64,000 bases of DNA from Crystallibacter degradans (GCF_012952295.1 NZ_JABBCH010000013.1:76305-140304), one strand, 5' to 3'; positions 9,076 through 20,246 are shown, counted from the stretch's first letter. The notes: generated from the letters alone by a model not told the origin. Made by a program: numbers and translations.

Positions 9076-9121
9076 GCAACAGTGTTGCGTCAACAATAGA
9101 TGTGCCCTGTGTCACTGTCAA
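9076..9121 (-). promoter_or_regulatory. Sigma-70-type promoter plus operator for the MFS-creatinase unit
   Basis: On the - strand, TTGACA (9116-9121) and TATTGT (9093-9098) are separated by exactly 17 bases. Just downstream lies the inverted repeat GCAAC-AGT-GTTGC (9076-9088), positioned to overlap the start of transcription, as expected for a repressor site. The regulator is unknown; the IclR protein at 5386-6216 is the nearest candidate. Confidence 0.62.
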
Positions 9122-9132
9122 TCCTTTTCGGC

Positions 9133-9170
9133 AAAAAAAGCGCCCTTCCTGGAGTTTCCGGGAAGGGCGC
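9133..9170 (-). terminator. Intrinsic terminator of the deaminase gene
   Basis: The 10-bp perfect stem GCGCCCTTCC / GGAAGGGCGC (9140-9149 and 9161-9170) is followed on the - strand by seven U residues (9133-9139). It lies 26 bases after the deaminase stop codon. Confidence 0.9.
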
Positions 9171-9195
9171 GCAACAGCGTTGTTTTTACGGCAAT

Positions 9196-9669
9196 CTACT
9201 TGAGGTGGTTCAACTGGTTCTCGGTGAGTTCGCCGATGTCTTCCGCCCACAGCTCCGGCTGGGCCCGCTGGAAGTCCTGCATGAGCTGTGTGCACCGCTC
9301 ATCGTTGAGGACGATGACCTCAACACCGCGTGACCGCAGAAGGTCCAGTTCACCTGGGAAAGTGGTGGATTCGCCAACGACGACGGTCGGAATTTTGAAC
9401 TGGATGATCGTTCCGGCGCACATCGCGCAGGGCGCCAGGGTGGTGTAGAGAACGGTGTCCGTATAGGTGGTCTGGCGGCCGGCTGCCCGGATGCAGTCAA
9501 TTTCTCCGTGGGCAGTAGGGTCCCCTTGCTGAAACCGTTGATTGTGTCCCGTGGCGATCAACTGGCCGTTTCGCTCAAGGGCGGCGCCGATGGGAACACC
9601 ACCCGTTGACATGCTCTTTCGTGCAGCTTCCACGGCGGCTTCGAAACTGGGTCGTGACAAGGTAGGCAT
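9196..9669 (-). CDS. Yeast-type cytosine deaminase-like enzyme (CDA superfamily)
   Basis: Zinc-dependent deaminase of 157 residues with zinc ligands H54 (in TAHGEID, with catalytic E56), C81 and C84 (TTLAPCAMCAG). Length and sequence follow Saccharomyces Fcy1 (158 residues) rather than the bacterial amidohydrolase CodA: GGVPIGAAL, GHNQRFQQG, LYTTLAPC, GVEVIVLNDERC and the C-terminal WAEDIGE block all have close Fcy1 counterparts as I recall them. The gene lies between the creatinase unit and an NCS1 permease, all on the same strand, so cytosine, creatinine or another small cyclic amidine could be the substrate. GGAG lies 5 bases before the ATG. A strong terminator follows. Confidence 0.85.
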   Translation of the reverse strand: MPTLSRPSFEAAVEAARKSMSTGGVPIGAALERNGQLIATGHNQRFQQGDPTAHGEIDCIRAAGRQTTYTDTVLYTTLAPCAMCAGTIIQFKIPTVVVGESTTFPGELDLLRSRGVEVIVLNDERCTQLMQDFQRAQPELWAEDIGELTENQLNHLK

Positions 9670-9711
9670 GCTGCTCCGGTTCGGTTAGTTGTGTCTTTAA
9701 TTGGGAAACGT

Positions 9712-9750
9712 CTGTACGGCCGGAGCTGAGTGCCAGCTCCGGCCGTACAG
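9712..9750 (-). terminator. Perfect 16-bp hairpin between NCS1 permease and deaminase genes
   Basis: Arms 9712-9727 and 9735-9750 are exact reverse complements with a 7-base loop. It ends or attenuates the permease transcript before the deaminase gene, so the deaminase may depend on partial read-through or its own promoter. Confidence 0.75.
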
Positions 9751-9826
9751 GGGAGAGTGTCAAGAAACTGCAGGCATAAGGCCGCACTCCCAAGGATTAC
9801 TCATTGACTTGCTGATGGGAAGGCAG

Positions 9827-11374
9827 TCAGGACACGCCGCCGTAGGTTGCATCCAGATGGCGGCCCCGCTCCTTGTCCTTAGGCGCAGCGGCGGGCTCCG
9901 GCATGGAAAGGTTGGAGATGCTGGCGGCATAGCGGCGGTGGATGCGCGGGCCGAGGATTGCGTACACCGTGGCGCTGGTCAGTCCGCCGGCGAGCCAGGA
10001 CAGGTCCAGTCCGCCCATGGCGATGGCTATGGGTCCCTGCGTGGCCGGGAGAATGCCATACATGAACAGCCAGGTGGCGAAGATGCCGGCAAACAGGGCT
10101 GTCACTCCTGCCCAGTTCACGACGGGCAGCCTGTGGGTCCCGATCGGGTCGAAGAGGCGGGCCGGGTCCTGGGGCTGGCGGCGCTCAATGCCGTAGTAGT
10201 GGACCAGCATAATGCCTCCCCAGGATGCAACCCAGGCGACGAGCCCAATGAGCCACGAGTCGAGTACAGCTGCGAAGTTGGTTTGGTAGATGAAGAAGAT
10301 GACCGCGATCAGGGCGAAGACTCCGACAATCAGGTTCAGGACGCGTCGCTTGATGCGTACATCGAGGGCCTGTGCTGCCACCGAGAACGTGTAGATGTTC
10401 AGGATGTTCGTGGCGATGGGGCCGTGCAGAACCATCAGCAGGACGGGGATGGCCAGAGCTCCGTAGTTTTCCACGATGAGCTGGCCGGGATCGATGCTTC
10501 CGCTCTTCGTTGCGAGGCTGGCGCCGAGTACGCCGAGCCATACGACCGGGATGAACTGGCCTAGCACCGAAGCCAGGTACAGACGTTTCTTCGGGATCTT
10601 GGTGCTCACGAAGCGTGAGTAGTCCGCCGCGTAAGTGAACCAGGTGATTCCCCAGCCGATTCCGATGGCGGTCATGACGGCGCTCATGGCAGCGATACGT
10701 TCGGTGCCCGTGAGGATTTCTCCTGCCGGACCGGCATAGCTCCAGTCGATATCCATGCCGAACCACGCGACAGCGGACATGGCGATGAGGACCAGGATCG
10801 TGGGCGGAACGGTCCAGCGTTCGAAGGCGGCGATGGCTTTGTAGCCGAAGAAGGCGATCAGGACCTGCAGCCCCATGATGAGTGCGGCAACGCCGATCTT
10901 CCAGGCGTAATTTTCCTGGGTCGGGTCTACCCAGCCGATGCTCCCGAACAGAGCCATGACCAGGTCGAGAATGATCCAGGTGTTGACTGCGCACCAACCG
11001 ATGCCCAGTGTTGCCTGGATGGTAGCCGGTATGTAGTTACCGCGGCGGCCGAATGCTGCACGTGCGAGGACCATTCCGGTTGCGCCCGTCTTCTGTCCGA
11101 GCAGGACGAAGAAGCCGAACAGCACCATGCCGATCAAGTTTCCGAGGACGAGAACTGTTATTGTGTCGGCGAAGCCGAGACCAAGGTTAATTCCGAGTGC
11201 TCCGAGAACCCAGTTGATGGGTGCGAGGTTCGCACCCGCCCAGATCCAGAACTGGCCTGAGACTTTTCGCGTGCGGGCGGACTCGGGAATGCACTGCAGG
11301 TCTTGTTCCACGTCGTCGTGCGGCGAAGAACCTGTGGCGGGGGAAGAAGGGGTGCCCTGTTGGTTCTGAATCAT
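9827..11374 (-). CDS. NCS1-family cytosine/purine/hydantoin-type permease
   Basis: Membrane transporter of 515 residues with about twelve helices, of the nucleobase-cation-symport-1 family (CodB, FurD, Mhp1). Recognisable blocks are WAGANLAPINWVLGALG near residue 45, TGATGMVLARAAFGRRGNYIPA, GWCAVNTWI, WFTYAADYSRF and NILNIYTFSVAAQALD. It is divergent from a PucR-type regulator, a common arrangement for this family. GGAGGA lies 5 bases before the ATG at 11374. With the deaminase downstream, uptake of cytosine or a cyclic ureide/creatinine-like compound is likely, but the substrate cannot be read from sequence. Confidence 0.9.
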   Translation of the reverse strand: MIQNQQGTPSSPATGSSPHDDVEQDLQCIPESARTRKVSGQFWIWAGANLAPINWVLGALGINLGLGFADTITVLVLGNLIGMVLFGFFVLLGQKTGATGMVLARAAFGRRGNYIPATIQATLGIGWCAVNTWIILDLVMALFGSIGWVDPTQENYAWKIGVAALIMGLQVLIAFFGYKAIAAFERWTVPPTILVLIAMSAVAWFGMDIDWSYAGPAGEILTGTERIAAMSAVMTAIGIGWGITWFTYAADYSRFVSTKIPKKRLYLASVLGQFIPVVWLGVLGASLATKSGSIDPGQLIVENYGALAIPVLLMVLHGPIATNILNIYTFSVAAQALDVRIKRRVLNLIVGVFALIAVIFFIYQTNFAAVLDSWLIGLVAWVASWGGIMLVHYYGIERRQPQDPARLFDPIGTHRLPVVNWAGVTALFAGIFATWLFMYGILPATQGPIAIAMGGLDLSWLAGGLTSATVYAILGPRIHRRYAASISNLSMPEPAAAPKDKERGRHLDATYGGVS

Positions 11375-11410
11375 TGGATTCCTCCGGTGAGTTTTGGGAC
11401 TGCGTCAATA

Positions 11411-11455
11411 CTATGTGGGCTAAGTCACATAGCCTATATTCGATATGTCGCATAA
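11411..11455. promoter_or_regulatory. Candidate PucR operators between the divergent permease and regulator genes
   Basis: Two inverted repeats fall in the 108-base divergent gap: CTATGTG-N8-CACATAG (11411-11432) and TATG-TCG-CATA (11445-11455). They share the half-site TATG(T). Their place between permease and regulator genes suggests autoregulated, inducer-dependent control by the PucR protein. Confidence 0.5.
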
Positions 11456-11482
11456 GCGCTAACTGAATTGGACAGATCGTCA

Positions 11483-12991
11483 ATGAATATTGAGCTCGAA
11501 GAGGTGCTCAGCCATGAGGCATTCCGAAGGGCTGGTCCCGTTATCCGTGCTGGCGCCGCATTTGTGCCTGGACGTCAGGTGCGGTGGGTTCATTCAAGCG
11601 AAGTCATGGATATCGCTCCGCTGCTCAGCGGCGGAGAGCTGCTCCTGACTGGCGGTGTAGAGCTCGCGGCTGCATCCGCTAAACAGCGGCGGCAGTACAT
11701 CCGCGACCTCGCCGCCCGAAGTATTGCCGCCCTCGGAATCGAATCCGGCGGACCATTGAAGACGATTCCCGCCGATCTCATCCAGACAGCCGAGGCTTAT
11801 GAGCTGCCCCTGATTGAACTGAGGAAGGTTGCCCCCTTTGTGCAGATCGCCCAGTCCATCAACAGCCTCCTGGTCACCCGATCGGTCGACCTTCTGCGCC
11901 AAGCGGATGTTCTGTCCCAAAATCTGGCAGCCGAGCTGGCGAACGGTGGAGGCTTGAAGGAGCTCCTGCAGCTCCTGGCCAGACAGATCCCGGCCGATGT
12001 GACGGTCCTGGACGGGGCAGGAACGGTCATCGAGCAGGCAATGGCGCCGGCGGCTGCCGAAACTCGGTCCGAAGGCGATCTCCCTCCGCTCGAATTCGAT
12101 ATCTCCCAGCGGGGTACGGTGACGGCTTCCTTGCGCCTCTGCCCCAAAAGGGATGGCGACAGCTCATGGGCGCAGGTTGTCGGTGACCGGGCAGCGAGCA
12201 TCCTGGCGCTGGCGTTGCATGGACGGCACGCACCGGATCTTGTGGACGTGGCGGGCAAGGAGCTGGTGCGATCTATTTTGGGCGGAGTCCAAGGCCAGCG
12301 GCTAAGGCAGCTTTGCCGAACAGCCGGAATGGATCCCGACGACCAGTTTGTGGTCGTTCTCGGTAGGCCGCTGGGAGCCGGCTGTCGTTGGGCCGGCGTC
12401 GAGCGGCTGGTCCGCAAACACCAGACAAAGGCCATTGTTTATGTCCAGCAGCAAGAAATGGTCGCTGTGGCAGCCCTTCCCGCAAAGAGGTCGCGTGCCC
12501 GCCGGGCAACGTTATTGTCTGAATTGAAAGCGGGTGTCGTCGACCAGCCCCAGGTGTTGGTGGTCGGTCCCGTGTCGGCCGGGATTGCCGATGCCGCGCG
12601 GTCCCTTGCGGAGACGAGGCTGACTTTCGATCTGGCCCCCGCGGGGACTGGGCCTGGTTCCGTTATCGACGCAGATGCCTTCGTGATAGAACGTTTGGCG
12701 TCTCAAGCTTCCGGCGACGAAGCAATACATCACGTGGTGGATGAGCTCCTCGGCGGGCTCATTGCACACGATGACGCCCGACGTTCGCGCTTGCTCGAAA
12801 CGCTTGACGAATGGTTGGCCTCCGGCTGCAACACGGCGGAAACTGCGCGGGTGATGCACCTGGAGCGCCAGTCTTTGTACAACCGGTTGGAGAAGATTTT
12901 CGAGCTCATCGGCGGGGACCCCCGCGGTACCGACAGACTAGCGGGGCTTCATCTGGCCGCACGGCTTGGACGCTATCTCCGTTCGTCCTGA
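11483..12991 (+). CDS. PucR-family transcriptional regulator
   Basis: Regulator of about 502 residues with an N-terminal PucR/purine-catabolism-like sensory domain (residues 1-120, with LLSGGELLLTGGVEL and ELPLIELRKVAPFVQIAQSIN), a GGDEF-like central part, and the C-terminal PucR helix-turn-helix (SRLLETLDEWLASGCNTAETARVMHLERQSLYNRLEKI). Family members respond to purine or ureide intermediates. The ATG at 11483 is preferred; an in-frame TTG at 11468 is possible but has no ribosome binding site. Its divergent NCS1 permease and the intergenic repeats make local control probable. It ends 41 bases from the convergent GntR gene. Confidence 0.9.
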   Translation: MNIELEEVLSHEAFRRAGPVIRAGAAFVPGRQVRWVHSSEVMDIAPLLSGGELLLTGGVELAAASAKQRRQYIRDLAARSIAALGIESGGPLKTIPADLIQTAEAYELPLIELRKVAPFVQIAQSINSLLVTRSVDLLRQADVLSQNLAAELANGGGLKELLQLLARQIPADVTVLDGAGTVIEQAMAPAAAETRSEGDLPPLEFDISQRGTVTASLRLCPKRDGDSSWAQVVGDRAASILALALHGRHAPDLVDVAGKELVRSILGGVQGQRLRQLCRTAGMDPDDQFVVVLGRPLGAGCRWAGVERLVRKHQTKAIVYVQQQEMVAVAALPAKRSRARRATLLSELKAGVVDQPQVLVVGPVSAGIADAARSLAETRLTFDLAPAGTGPGSVIDADAFVIERLASQASGDEAIHHVVDELLGGLIAHDDARRSRLLETLDEWLASGCNTAETARVMHLERQSLYNRLEKIFELIGGDPRGTDRLAGLHLAARLGRYLRSS

Positions 12992-13032
12992 GCCGGATTG
13001 GCACCACCGGATGCCCGGTCTTCCGTCGAAAA

Positions 13033-13704
13033 CTAGAGAACCTTCCGGATGGTCTCTTCGAAACTTGTGACGTGTTCCAACGCTAAAGTGCCGGCTTTGT
13101 CTGTATCGCCGGCAACAATCGCGTCCAGCAGTTCCACGTGTTCGGTGATGTGGCCGGCGATCGATGGTACGCGGTCGAGTACCAGGCACCAGATGCGCGT
13201 GGCGAGATTGTCCAGCCGGATGAGGGTTTCTTCCAGATGCTGGTTGCCTGCGGCTTTGTAGATTAGCCGGTGCACGCTCAGGTCGTAGCGCATCAGCGCA
13301 TGCTTCTGGGGCTTCTGGCCGTCGAGGCGTTCAATGTCGCGGGCCAGACTGTGCAACTCTTCCTTGACCTCGGGACTGGCCATCCGGGCGGCCCGCCGGG
13401 CAGCCAGGGGCTCAAGCGCCTGCCTCAGTTCCGAAACATCGGCCAGGGCGGTGATGTCAACGATGGTGGCAAAGGTTCCCCTGCGCGGATAGGAGGTGAC
13501 CATGTGGTCGATCTCCAAACGCTTGAGCGCCTCGCGGACAGGCGTACGGCCGATACCCATCTCGGCGGCCAGCTGCCCGTCATTGATCGGTTCCCCGGGG
13601 CGGATGTCCAGCATGATGAGTTTGTCTCTGAGTTCACGGTAGGCGCGCTCGGCCAGCGAGAGGGACAGATCGGCACTGTGGGCCGATTCAGCAATGATGC
13701 TCAT
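13033..13704 (-). CDS. GntR-family (FCD subfamily) regulator of the glyA-sox operon
   Basis: Regulator of 223 residues. The winged helix-turn-helix at residues 15-80 includes QLAAEMGIGRTPVREALKRLE. The all-helical FCD effector domain follows, with D/H metal-binding positions around RYDLSVHRLIYKAAGN and HITEHVELLDAI. AAGGAG lies 8 bases before the ATG. The gene is divergent from glyA across a 136-base gap that holds a good promoter and a 14-bp perfect palindrome, so it most likely represses glyA-soxBDAG-sdaA-purU in response to a sarcosine- or glycine-related ligand. That role is inferred from position. Confidence 0.9.
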   Translation of the reverse strand: MSIIAESAHSADLSLSLAERAYRELRDKLIMLDIRPGEPINDGQLAAEMGIGRTPVREALKRLEIDHMVTSYPRRGTFATIVDITALADVSELRQALEPLAARRAARMASPEVKEELHSLARDIERLDGQKPQKHALMRYDLSVHRLIYKAAGNQHLEETLIRLDNLATRIWCLVLDRVPSIAGHITEHVELLDAIVAGDTDKAGTLALEHVTSFEETIRKVL

Positions 13705-13754
13705 GGGCTCGCTCCTTGGCTGGGCGGGATTCTTGCGGGCAAATTTTACGGCTG

Positions 13755-13807
13755 TTGACAGGCTGTGATCACCATCATACTATTACAACCAGTTCTGATA
13801 TATCAGA
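13755..13807 (+). promoter_or_regulatory. glyA-sox operon promoter with palindromic operator
   Basis: TTGACA (13755-13760) and TACTAT (13778-13783) are separated by exactly 17 bases and point toward glyA. The perfect 14-bp palindrome TCTGATATATCAGA lies at 13794-13807, over the expected transcription start. This is the classic place for a GntR-type repressor site. Confidence 0.7.
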
Positions 13808-13840
13808 TACACATTAGTTGTTTTTCAAAGGAGAGAACGA

Positions 13841-15138
<1,298 letters not shown>

Positions 15139-15139
<1 letters not shown>

Positions 15140-16356
15140 TGGCTGATCTGCTGCCAGAGCACCCGGATTTCCTGTGGCGGAATCCTGAGCCCAAATCTTC
15201 GTACGACGCCGTTATTGTTGGCGGCGGCGGACATGGCCTGGCTACCGCGTACTACCTGGCCAAGAACTTCGGCATGACCAACATCGCCGTGCTGGAGCGC
15301 GGCTGGCTGGCCGGCGGGAACATGGCCCGCAACACCACCATCATCCGCTCCAACTACCTGTGGGACGAGAGCGCGGGCATCTACGAGCACTCGCTGAAGC
15401 TGTGGGAGCAGCTGCCAGAGGAACTGGAATACGACTTCCTCTTCAGCCAGCGCGGCGTCATGAACCTCGCGCACACCCTGCAGGACGTGCGCGAGAGCGT
15501 GCGCCGCGTCAACGCCAATGTGCTCAACGGTGTGGACGCGGAGTGGATCACCCCGGAACAGGTCAAGGAACTCTGCCCGATCATCAACACCGGGGATGAC
15601 ATCCGCTACCCGATCATGGGCGCGACCTACCAGCCGCGCGCCGGCATCGCCAAGCACGACCATGTGGCCTGGGCCTTCGCCCGCAAGTGCGACGAGATGG
15701 GCGTGGACATCATCCAGAACTGCGAGGTCACCGGTTTCATCAAGGACGGCAACCGCGTGGTCGGCGTCGAAACCAACCGCGGCCGGATCAACGCCGGCAA
15801 GGTGGCCCTGGCGGGGGCCGGACACAGCTCCGTGCTGGCCGAACTGGCCGGTTTCGAACTGCCCATCCAGTCCCACCCGCTGCAGGCCTTGGTCTCCGAG
15901 CTGCACGAGCCGGTCCACCCGACGGTCGTCATGTCCAACCACGTGCACGTCTATGTCTCCCAGGCCCACAAGGGCGAACTGGTCATGGGCGCGGGCATCG
16001 ACAGCTACAACGGCTACGGCCAGCGCGGCGCTTTCCATGTGATCGAGGAGCAGATGGCTGCCGCCGTCGAGCTCTTCCCGATCTTTGCCCGTGCCCACGT
16101 GCTGCGCACCTGGGGCGGCATCGTGGACACCACCATGGACGCATCCCCGATCGTGTCCAAGACCCCCATCGACCAGCTCTATGTGAACTGTGGTTGGGGC
16201 ACCGGCGGATTCAAGGGCACCCCGGGCGCCGGCTTCACCTTCGCCCACACCATCGCGATGGACGAGCCGCACCCGCTCAACGCCCCGTTTGCCTTGGACC
16301 GATTCGAAACCGGGCACCTGATCGACGAACACGGCGCCGCAGCCGTAGCCCACTAG
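15139..16356 (+). CDS. soxB: Sarcosine oxidase, beta subunit (heterotetrameric)
   Basis: FAD-binding catalytic subunit of 405 residues. The N-terminal dinucleotide motif [22 protein letters not shown] begins near residue 26. The [15 protein letters not shown] and [16 protein letters not shown] blocks near the C-terminus are characteristic of SoxB. The enzyme oxidises sarcosine to glycine, passing the methyl carbon as methylene to tetrahydrofolate at the alpha subunit. It starts at the ATG overlapping the glyA stop (TAATG) and is followed 14 bases later by soxD. Confidence 0.97.
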
Positions 16357-16370
16357 GAAGGAAAACCACG

Positions 16371-16700
16371 ATGCTTCTGATTGAATGCCCCTGGTGCGGG
16401 CCGCGTGACGAAACCGAATACCACTACGGCGGCGAGGCCCATGTGGCCTACCCCGCAGATCCGAGCCAGCTCAGCGACGAGGAGTGGTCGAAGTTCCTCT
16501 TCTACCGCGCCAATCCTAAGGGCCTCTTCGCCGAACGCTGGGTGCACAGCACCGGCTGCCGGCGCTGGTTCAACGCGGTGCGTGACACCGTCAGCTATGA
16601 CATCAAGGCCGTGTACAAACCCGGCGAGAAAAAACCACAGATCGACGCCGGTAACGTAGCCGGCGCCAAGGTCCAGTCAGTTAAAGGAGGAGCGAAGTGA
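16371..16700 (+). CDS. soxD: Sarcosine oxidase, delta subunit
   Basis: Small zinc-binding subunit of 109 residues, starting [25 protein letters not shown]. The paired cysteines in the first 10 residues and the later [10 protein letters not shown] are the expected zinc and structural positions. AAGGAAAA precedes the ATG at 16371. A longer frame running through from inside soxB is not the real gene. The last four bases (GTGA) overlap the soxA start, which indicates translational coupling. Confidence 0.95.
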   Translation: MLLIECPWCGPRDETEYHYGGEAHVAYPADPSQLSDEEWSKFLFYRANPKGLFAERWVHSTGCRRWFNAVRDTVSYDIKAVYKPGEKKPQIDAGNVAGAKVQSVKGGAK

Positions 16701-19624
16701 CCGCCCCCAGTGCCAACCAGTCCCAGCGGCTCGCCGTTGAAGCGACAGCCGCTGCGCGGATCGACCGCACCAAGCCCCTGGCCTTTACGCTCGACGGCGA
16801 GGCATTCAGCGGCTTCGCCGGTGACACGCTTGCCTCGGCCATGCTCGCTGCCGGCAAGGTCACGGTAGGGAATTCGCTGTACCTCGACCGTCCCCGCGGC
16901 ATCCTCTCCGCCGGTGTGGAAGAAGCCAATGCCCTGGTCAAGATCAGCGCGCGCTTCGAAAGCCACGTGGACGAGTCCATGCTGCCGGCAACCACCGTGG
17001 AGCTGACAGACGGCATGGACGCCAAGCTGCTTCAGGGCCTGGGCCAGCTGGACCCGCGCACGGACAAGGCCGTGTACGACCGCAAGTACGTGCACACCGA
17101 CGTCCTGGTTGTCGGTGCGGGCCCCGCCGGCCTGGCCGCCGCCCGCGAAGCTGCCAAGAGCGGCGCCCGCGTCATCCTGATGGACGAGCAGCCCGAAGCC
17201 GGCGGCTCGCTGCTGTCCGGCCGGGATGAAGTCATCGATGGCCTGCCCGCCCAGGACTGGATCGCCCGGACCACCGCCGAACTGGCTGCCGCCGAGGAAG
17301 TCACCTTCCTGTCGCGTACCACCGCGTTCGGCAGCTACGACAGCAACTTCATTGTCGCTGTGCAGCGCCGTACCGACCACCTGACCGGCGAACTCGGCTC
17401 CGGCGTTTCCCGCGAACGCATCTGGCATGTCCGCGCCAAGCAGGTGGTGCTCGCCACCGGTGCGCACGAGCGCCCGATCGTCTTCGCGAACAATGACCGC
17501 CCCGGCATCATGCTGGCCTCCGCCGTGCGCAGCTACCTGAACCGCTACGCCGTGGCGGCCGGACACAAGGTTGTCGTCGCCACCACCAATGACTCCGCCT
17601 ACAAGCTGGTAACGGACCTGCAGGCGGCCGGCGTCGGAATTGCGGCCGTGGTCGACTCCCGGCCCGAGGTCAGCGGCGACGCGGCCGACGCTTTGGCAGC
17701 GGCGGGCATCCGCCTCATCACCGGCAGCGCCGTGGTGGACACCGAAGGCAACAACGACGGCGGAAGGATCAGCGCCGTCGTCGTGAGCAGTCTGGACGCC
17801 GACGGGCAGCTGGCCGGTGAGCCGGAAAAGATCGAAACGGATCTGCTGGCAGTCTCCGGCGGCTGGACCCCCGTGGTCCACCTGCACAGCCAGCGTGAGC
17901 GCCAGCTGAAGTGGGACGAGGCGCTCGCCGCGTTCATCCCCGGCCGCGAGGTCAAGGACCAGCAGACCGCAGGTGCCCTCAACGGCAACCTGGATCTGGC
18001 CGGATGCCTCGAGGAAGGAGCCCAGGCCGGTGCCGAGGCCGCCACCCGGGCAGGCTTCCGCGCCAACGCACTGGTTCCCGCCGCCGCACCCGAGACCTTC
18101 GCCCGGAGCCGCCCGCTGTGGCTGGTTCCCGGACTTGAGGGCGAGGCCGCCGGCTGGACGACCCACTTTGTGGACTTCCAGCGCGACCAGACCGTGGCCG
18201 ACGTACTGCGGTCCACCGGTGCCGGCATGCGCAGCGTGGAGCACGTGAAGCGCTACACCTCGATCAGCACTGCCAACGACCAGGGCAAGACGTCCGGCAT
18301 CAACGCCATCGGCGTTATCGCGGCGGCGCTGAACAACACCGACGTCGGCAGCATCGGCACCACCGCCTACCGCGCCCCTTATACGCCGGTGGCCTTCACG
18401 GCACTGGCCGGGCGCCAGCGCGGGGAGCTCTTCGACCCGGCGCGGCTGACCTCGATACACCCGTGGCATGTGGCCCACGGCGCCTTGTTCGAGGATGTCG
18501 GACAGTGGAAGCGCCCCTGGTACTTCCCGCTGCCGGGCGAGGACATGGACACGGCCGTGCTGCGCGAATGCGCCGCCGTGCGTGAGAGCGTCGGCTTCAT
18601 GGACGCCACCACGCTGGGCAAGATCGAAATCCGCGGCAAGGACGCCGGTGAGTTCCTCAACCGGATGTACACCAACGCGTTCAAGAAGCTCAAGCCGGGG
18701 CTGGGCCGCTATGGCCTGATGTGCACCCCTGACGGCATGATTTTCGACGACGGCGTGACCCTGCGCCTCGACGAGGACCGCTACTTCATGACCACCACCA
18801 CCGGCGGAGCCGCCAAGGTGCTGGACTGGCTGGAGGAATGGCTGCAGACCGAATGGCCGGAACTGGACGTAGTCTGCAACTCCGTCACGGAGCAGTACAC
18901 CACCGTTGCCGTGGTTGGACCGAAGTCCCGCGCCGTGATCGCCAAGCTGGCGCCGGAGCTGGACCTGGACAACGACGCCTTCCCGTTCATGGCCTTCAAG
19001 GAAACCACGCTCGCGTCCGGCATTCCGGCACGCATCTGCCGGATCTCGTTCTCCGGCGAGCTGGCGTTCGAGATCAACGTGTCCTCCTGGTACGGACTCA
19101 AGGTCTGGGAAGACGTGGCCGAAGCCGGTGCGGAGTTCAACATCACCCCGTACGGCACCGAAACCATGCACGTGCTCCGCGCCGAAAAGGGCTTCATCAT
19201 CGTCGGCCAGGACACGGACGGCACCGTCACCCCGCAGGACGCGGGGATGGAATGGGTGGTCTCCAAGGTCAAGGACTTCGTGGGCAAGCGCTCCTACTCG
19301 CGGGTGGACAACCTGCGCGAGGACCGCAAACAGCTGGTCGGCGTCCTGCCGGTGGACAAGTCGTTCCGCCTGGAAGAGGGTGCACAGCTGGTCAACCAGG
19401 GCACCCGCATCGCCCCGGCCGAAGCGCCGGTGCCGATGGAAGGCCACGTGACCTCCAGCTACCACAGCGCCGCGCTGGGCCGCAGCTTCGGCCTGGCCAT
19501 GATCAAGAATGGCCGCAACCGCATCGGTGAGACGCTGCAGGCCCCGCTCGGCGGGCAGCTTGTGGACGTCGTCATCGCAGAACCCGTACTTTACGATCCC
19601 GAAGGGAGCCGTCGTGATGGCTGA
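16697..19624 (+). CDS. soxA: Sarcosine oxidase, alpha subunit
   Basis: Large subunit of 975 residues, the usual size. An N-terminal [2Fe-2S]-like fold without a cluster ([26 protein letters not shown]) is followed by the NAD-binding segment [24 protein letters not shown] near residue 137, then from about residue 590 a C-terminal GcvT-like aminomethyltransferase domain that binds tetrahydrofolate. The start is GTG at 16697, with AAAGGAGGAG directly upstream inside soxD. The last 8 bases overlap soxG. Confidence 0.97.
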   Translation: MTAPSANQSQRLAVEATAAARIDRTKPLAFTLDGEAFSGFAGDTLASAMLAAGKVTVGNSLYLDRPRGILSAGVEEANALVKISARFESHVDESMLPATTVELTDGMDAKLLQGLGQLDPRTDKAVYDRKYVHTDVLVVGAGPAGLAAAREAAKSGARVILMDEQPEAGGSLLSGRDEVIDGLPAQDWIARTTAELAAAEEVTFLSRTTAFGSYDSNFIVAVQRRTDHLTGELGSGVSRERIWHVRAKQVVLATGAHERPIVFANNDRPGIMLASAVRSYLNRYAVAAGHKVVVATTNDSAYKLVTDLQAAGVGIAAVVDSRPEVSGDAADALAAAGIRLITGSAVVDTEGNNDGGRISAVVVSSLDADGQLAGEPEKIETDLLAVSGGWTPVVHLHSQRERQLKWDEALAAFIPGREVKDQQTAGALNGNLDLAGCLEEGAQAGAEAATRAGFRANALVPAAAPETFARSRPLWLVPGLEGEAAGWTTHFVDFQRDQTVADVLRSTGAGMRSVEHVKRYTSISTANDQGKTSGINAIGVIAAALNNTDVGSIGTTAYRAPYTPVAFTALAGRQRGELFDPARLTSIHPWHVAHGALFEDVGQWKRPWYFPLPGEDMDTAVLRECAAVRESVGFMDATTLGKIEIRGKDAGEFLNRMYTNAFKKLKPGLGRYGLMCTPDGMIFDDGVTLRLDEDRYFMTTTTGGAAKVLDWLEEWLQTEWPELDVVCNSVTEQYTTVAVVGPKSRAVIAKLAPELDLDNDAFPFMAFKETTLASGIPARICRISFSGELAFEINVSSWYGLKVWEDVAEAGAEFNITPYGTETMHVLRAEKGFIIVGQDTDGTVTPQDAGMEWVVSKVKDFVGKRSYSRVDNLREDRKQLVGVLPVDKSFRLEEGAQLVNQGTRIAPAEAPVPMEGHVTSSYHSAALGRSFGLAMIKNGRNRIGETLQAPLGGQLVDVVIAEPVLYDPEGSRRDG

Positions 19625-20246
19625 ACAGGTATTGACCGATATTGCAGCGCTGCGCCGCAGTCCGCTGGCACATCTGGAAGAGGCAATCCGTGAAGGAGCC
19701 GTGTCCGGCGAACGGGGCGTGAGCCTGCGCGAAATCCCGTTCCTGAACATGGTTGGCCTGCGGGCCGAGCCTGGTTCGGCCGGCGCCAAGGCACTTGAGG
19801 CAGCCCTGGGCCTGCCGCTGCCGGCCGGCCATGGACAGGTGACGGGCGCCGTTGACGCAACCGCGCTGTTGTGGCTGGGCCCGGACGAGTTCCTGCTGGT
19901 CGGTCCGGAAGGCTCCAACGCCACCACGGCGCTGACCGAAGCCCTCGGGGGCGAGCCGGGCGCCGTCGTCGATCTCTCGGCGAACCGCACCACGGTGGAA
20001 CTGACCGGACCCTCGGCACGCGCCGTGCTGGAGAAGGGCTGCCACGTGGACCTGCACCCGCGGGCCTTCACGCCCGGCACCGCGGTCATGACCCAGCTCG
20101 GCCCGGTACCGGTGCTGCTGTGGCAAACGGCTGAGGAAGGCGGGTCGCAGACCTACCGGGTCCTGCCGCGCGCCTCCTTCGCGGACTACACCGCCCGCTG
20201 GCTGCTGGACGCCATGACGGAGTTCGCCTCGCCCGAGGTACCGTAA
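19617..20246 (+). CDS. soxG: Sarcosine oxidase, gamma subunit
   Basis: Gamma subunit of 209 residues starting [20 protein letters not shown]. It has the GcvT-related fold typical of SoxG, with [14 protein letters not shown] and [30 protein letters not shown] choose the ATG at 19617, which follows AAGGGAGCC and overlaps soxA by 8 bases; GTG at 19614 is an equal alternative, and an earlier in-frame start lies deep inside soxA. The stop overlaps the sdaA start by one base. Confidence 0.94.
   Translation: MAEQVLTDIAALRRSPLAHLEEAIREGAVSGERGVSLREIPFLNMVGLRAEPGSAGAKALEAALGLPLPAGHGQVTGAVDATALLWLGPDEFLLVGPEGSNATTALTEALGGEPGAVVDLSANRTTVELTGPSARAVLEKGCHVDLHPRAFTPGTAVMTQLGPVPVLLWQTAEEGGSQTYRVLPRASFADYTARWLLDAMTEFASPEVP

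Noticed and set aside
16595..20089. 1164-codon open frame on the - strand across the sarcosine oxidase genes
   Set aside because: It is the antisense shadow of soxA and soxG: composition is valine/glycine/alanine/histidine-rich with no family motif, and the + strand genes are complete and overlap as an operon.
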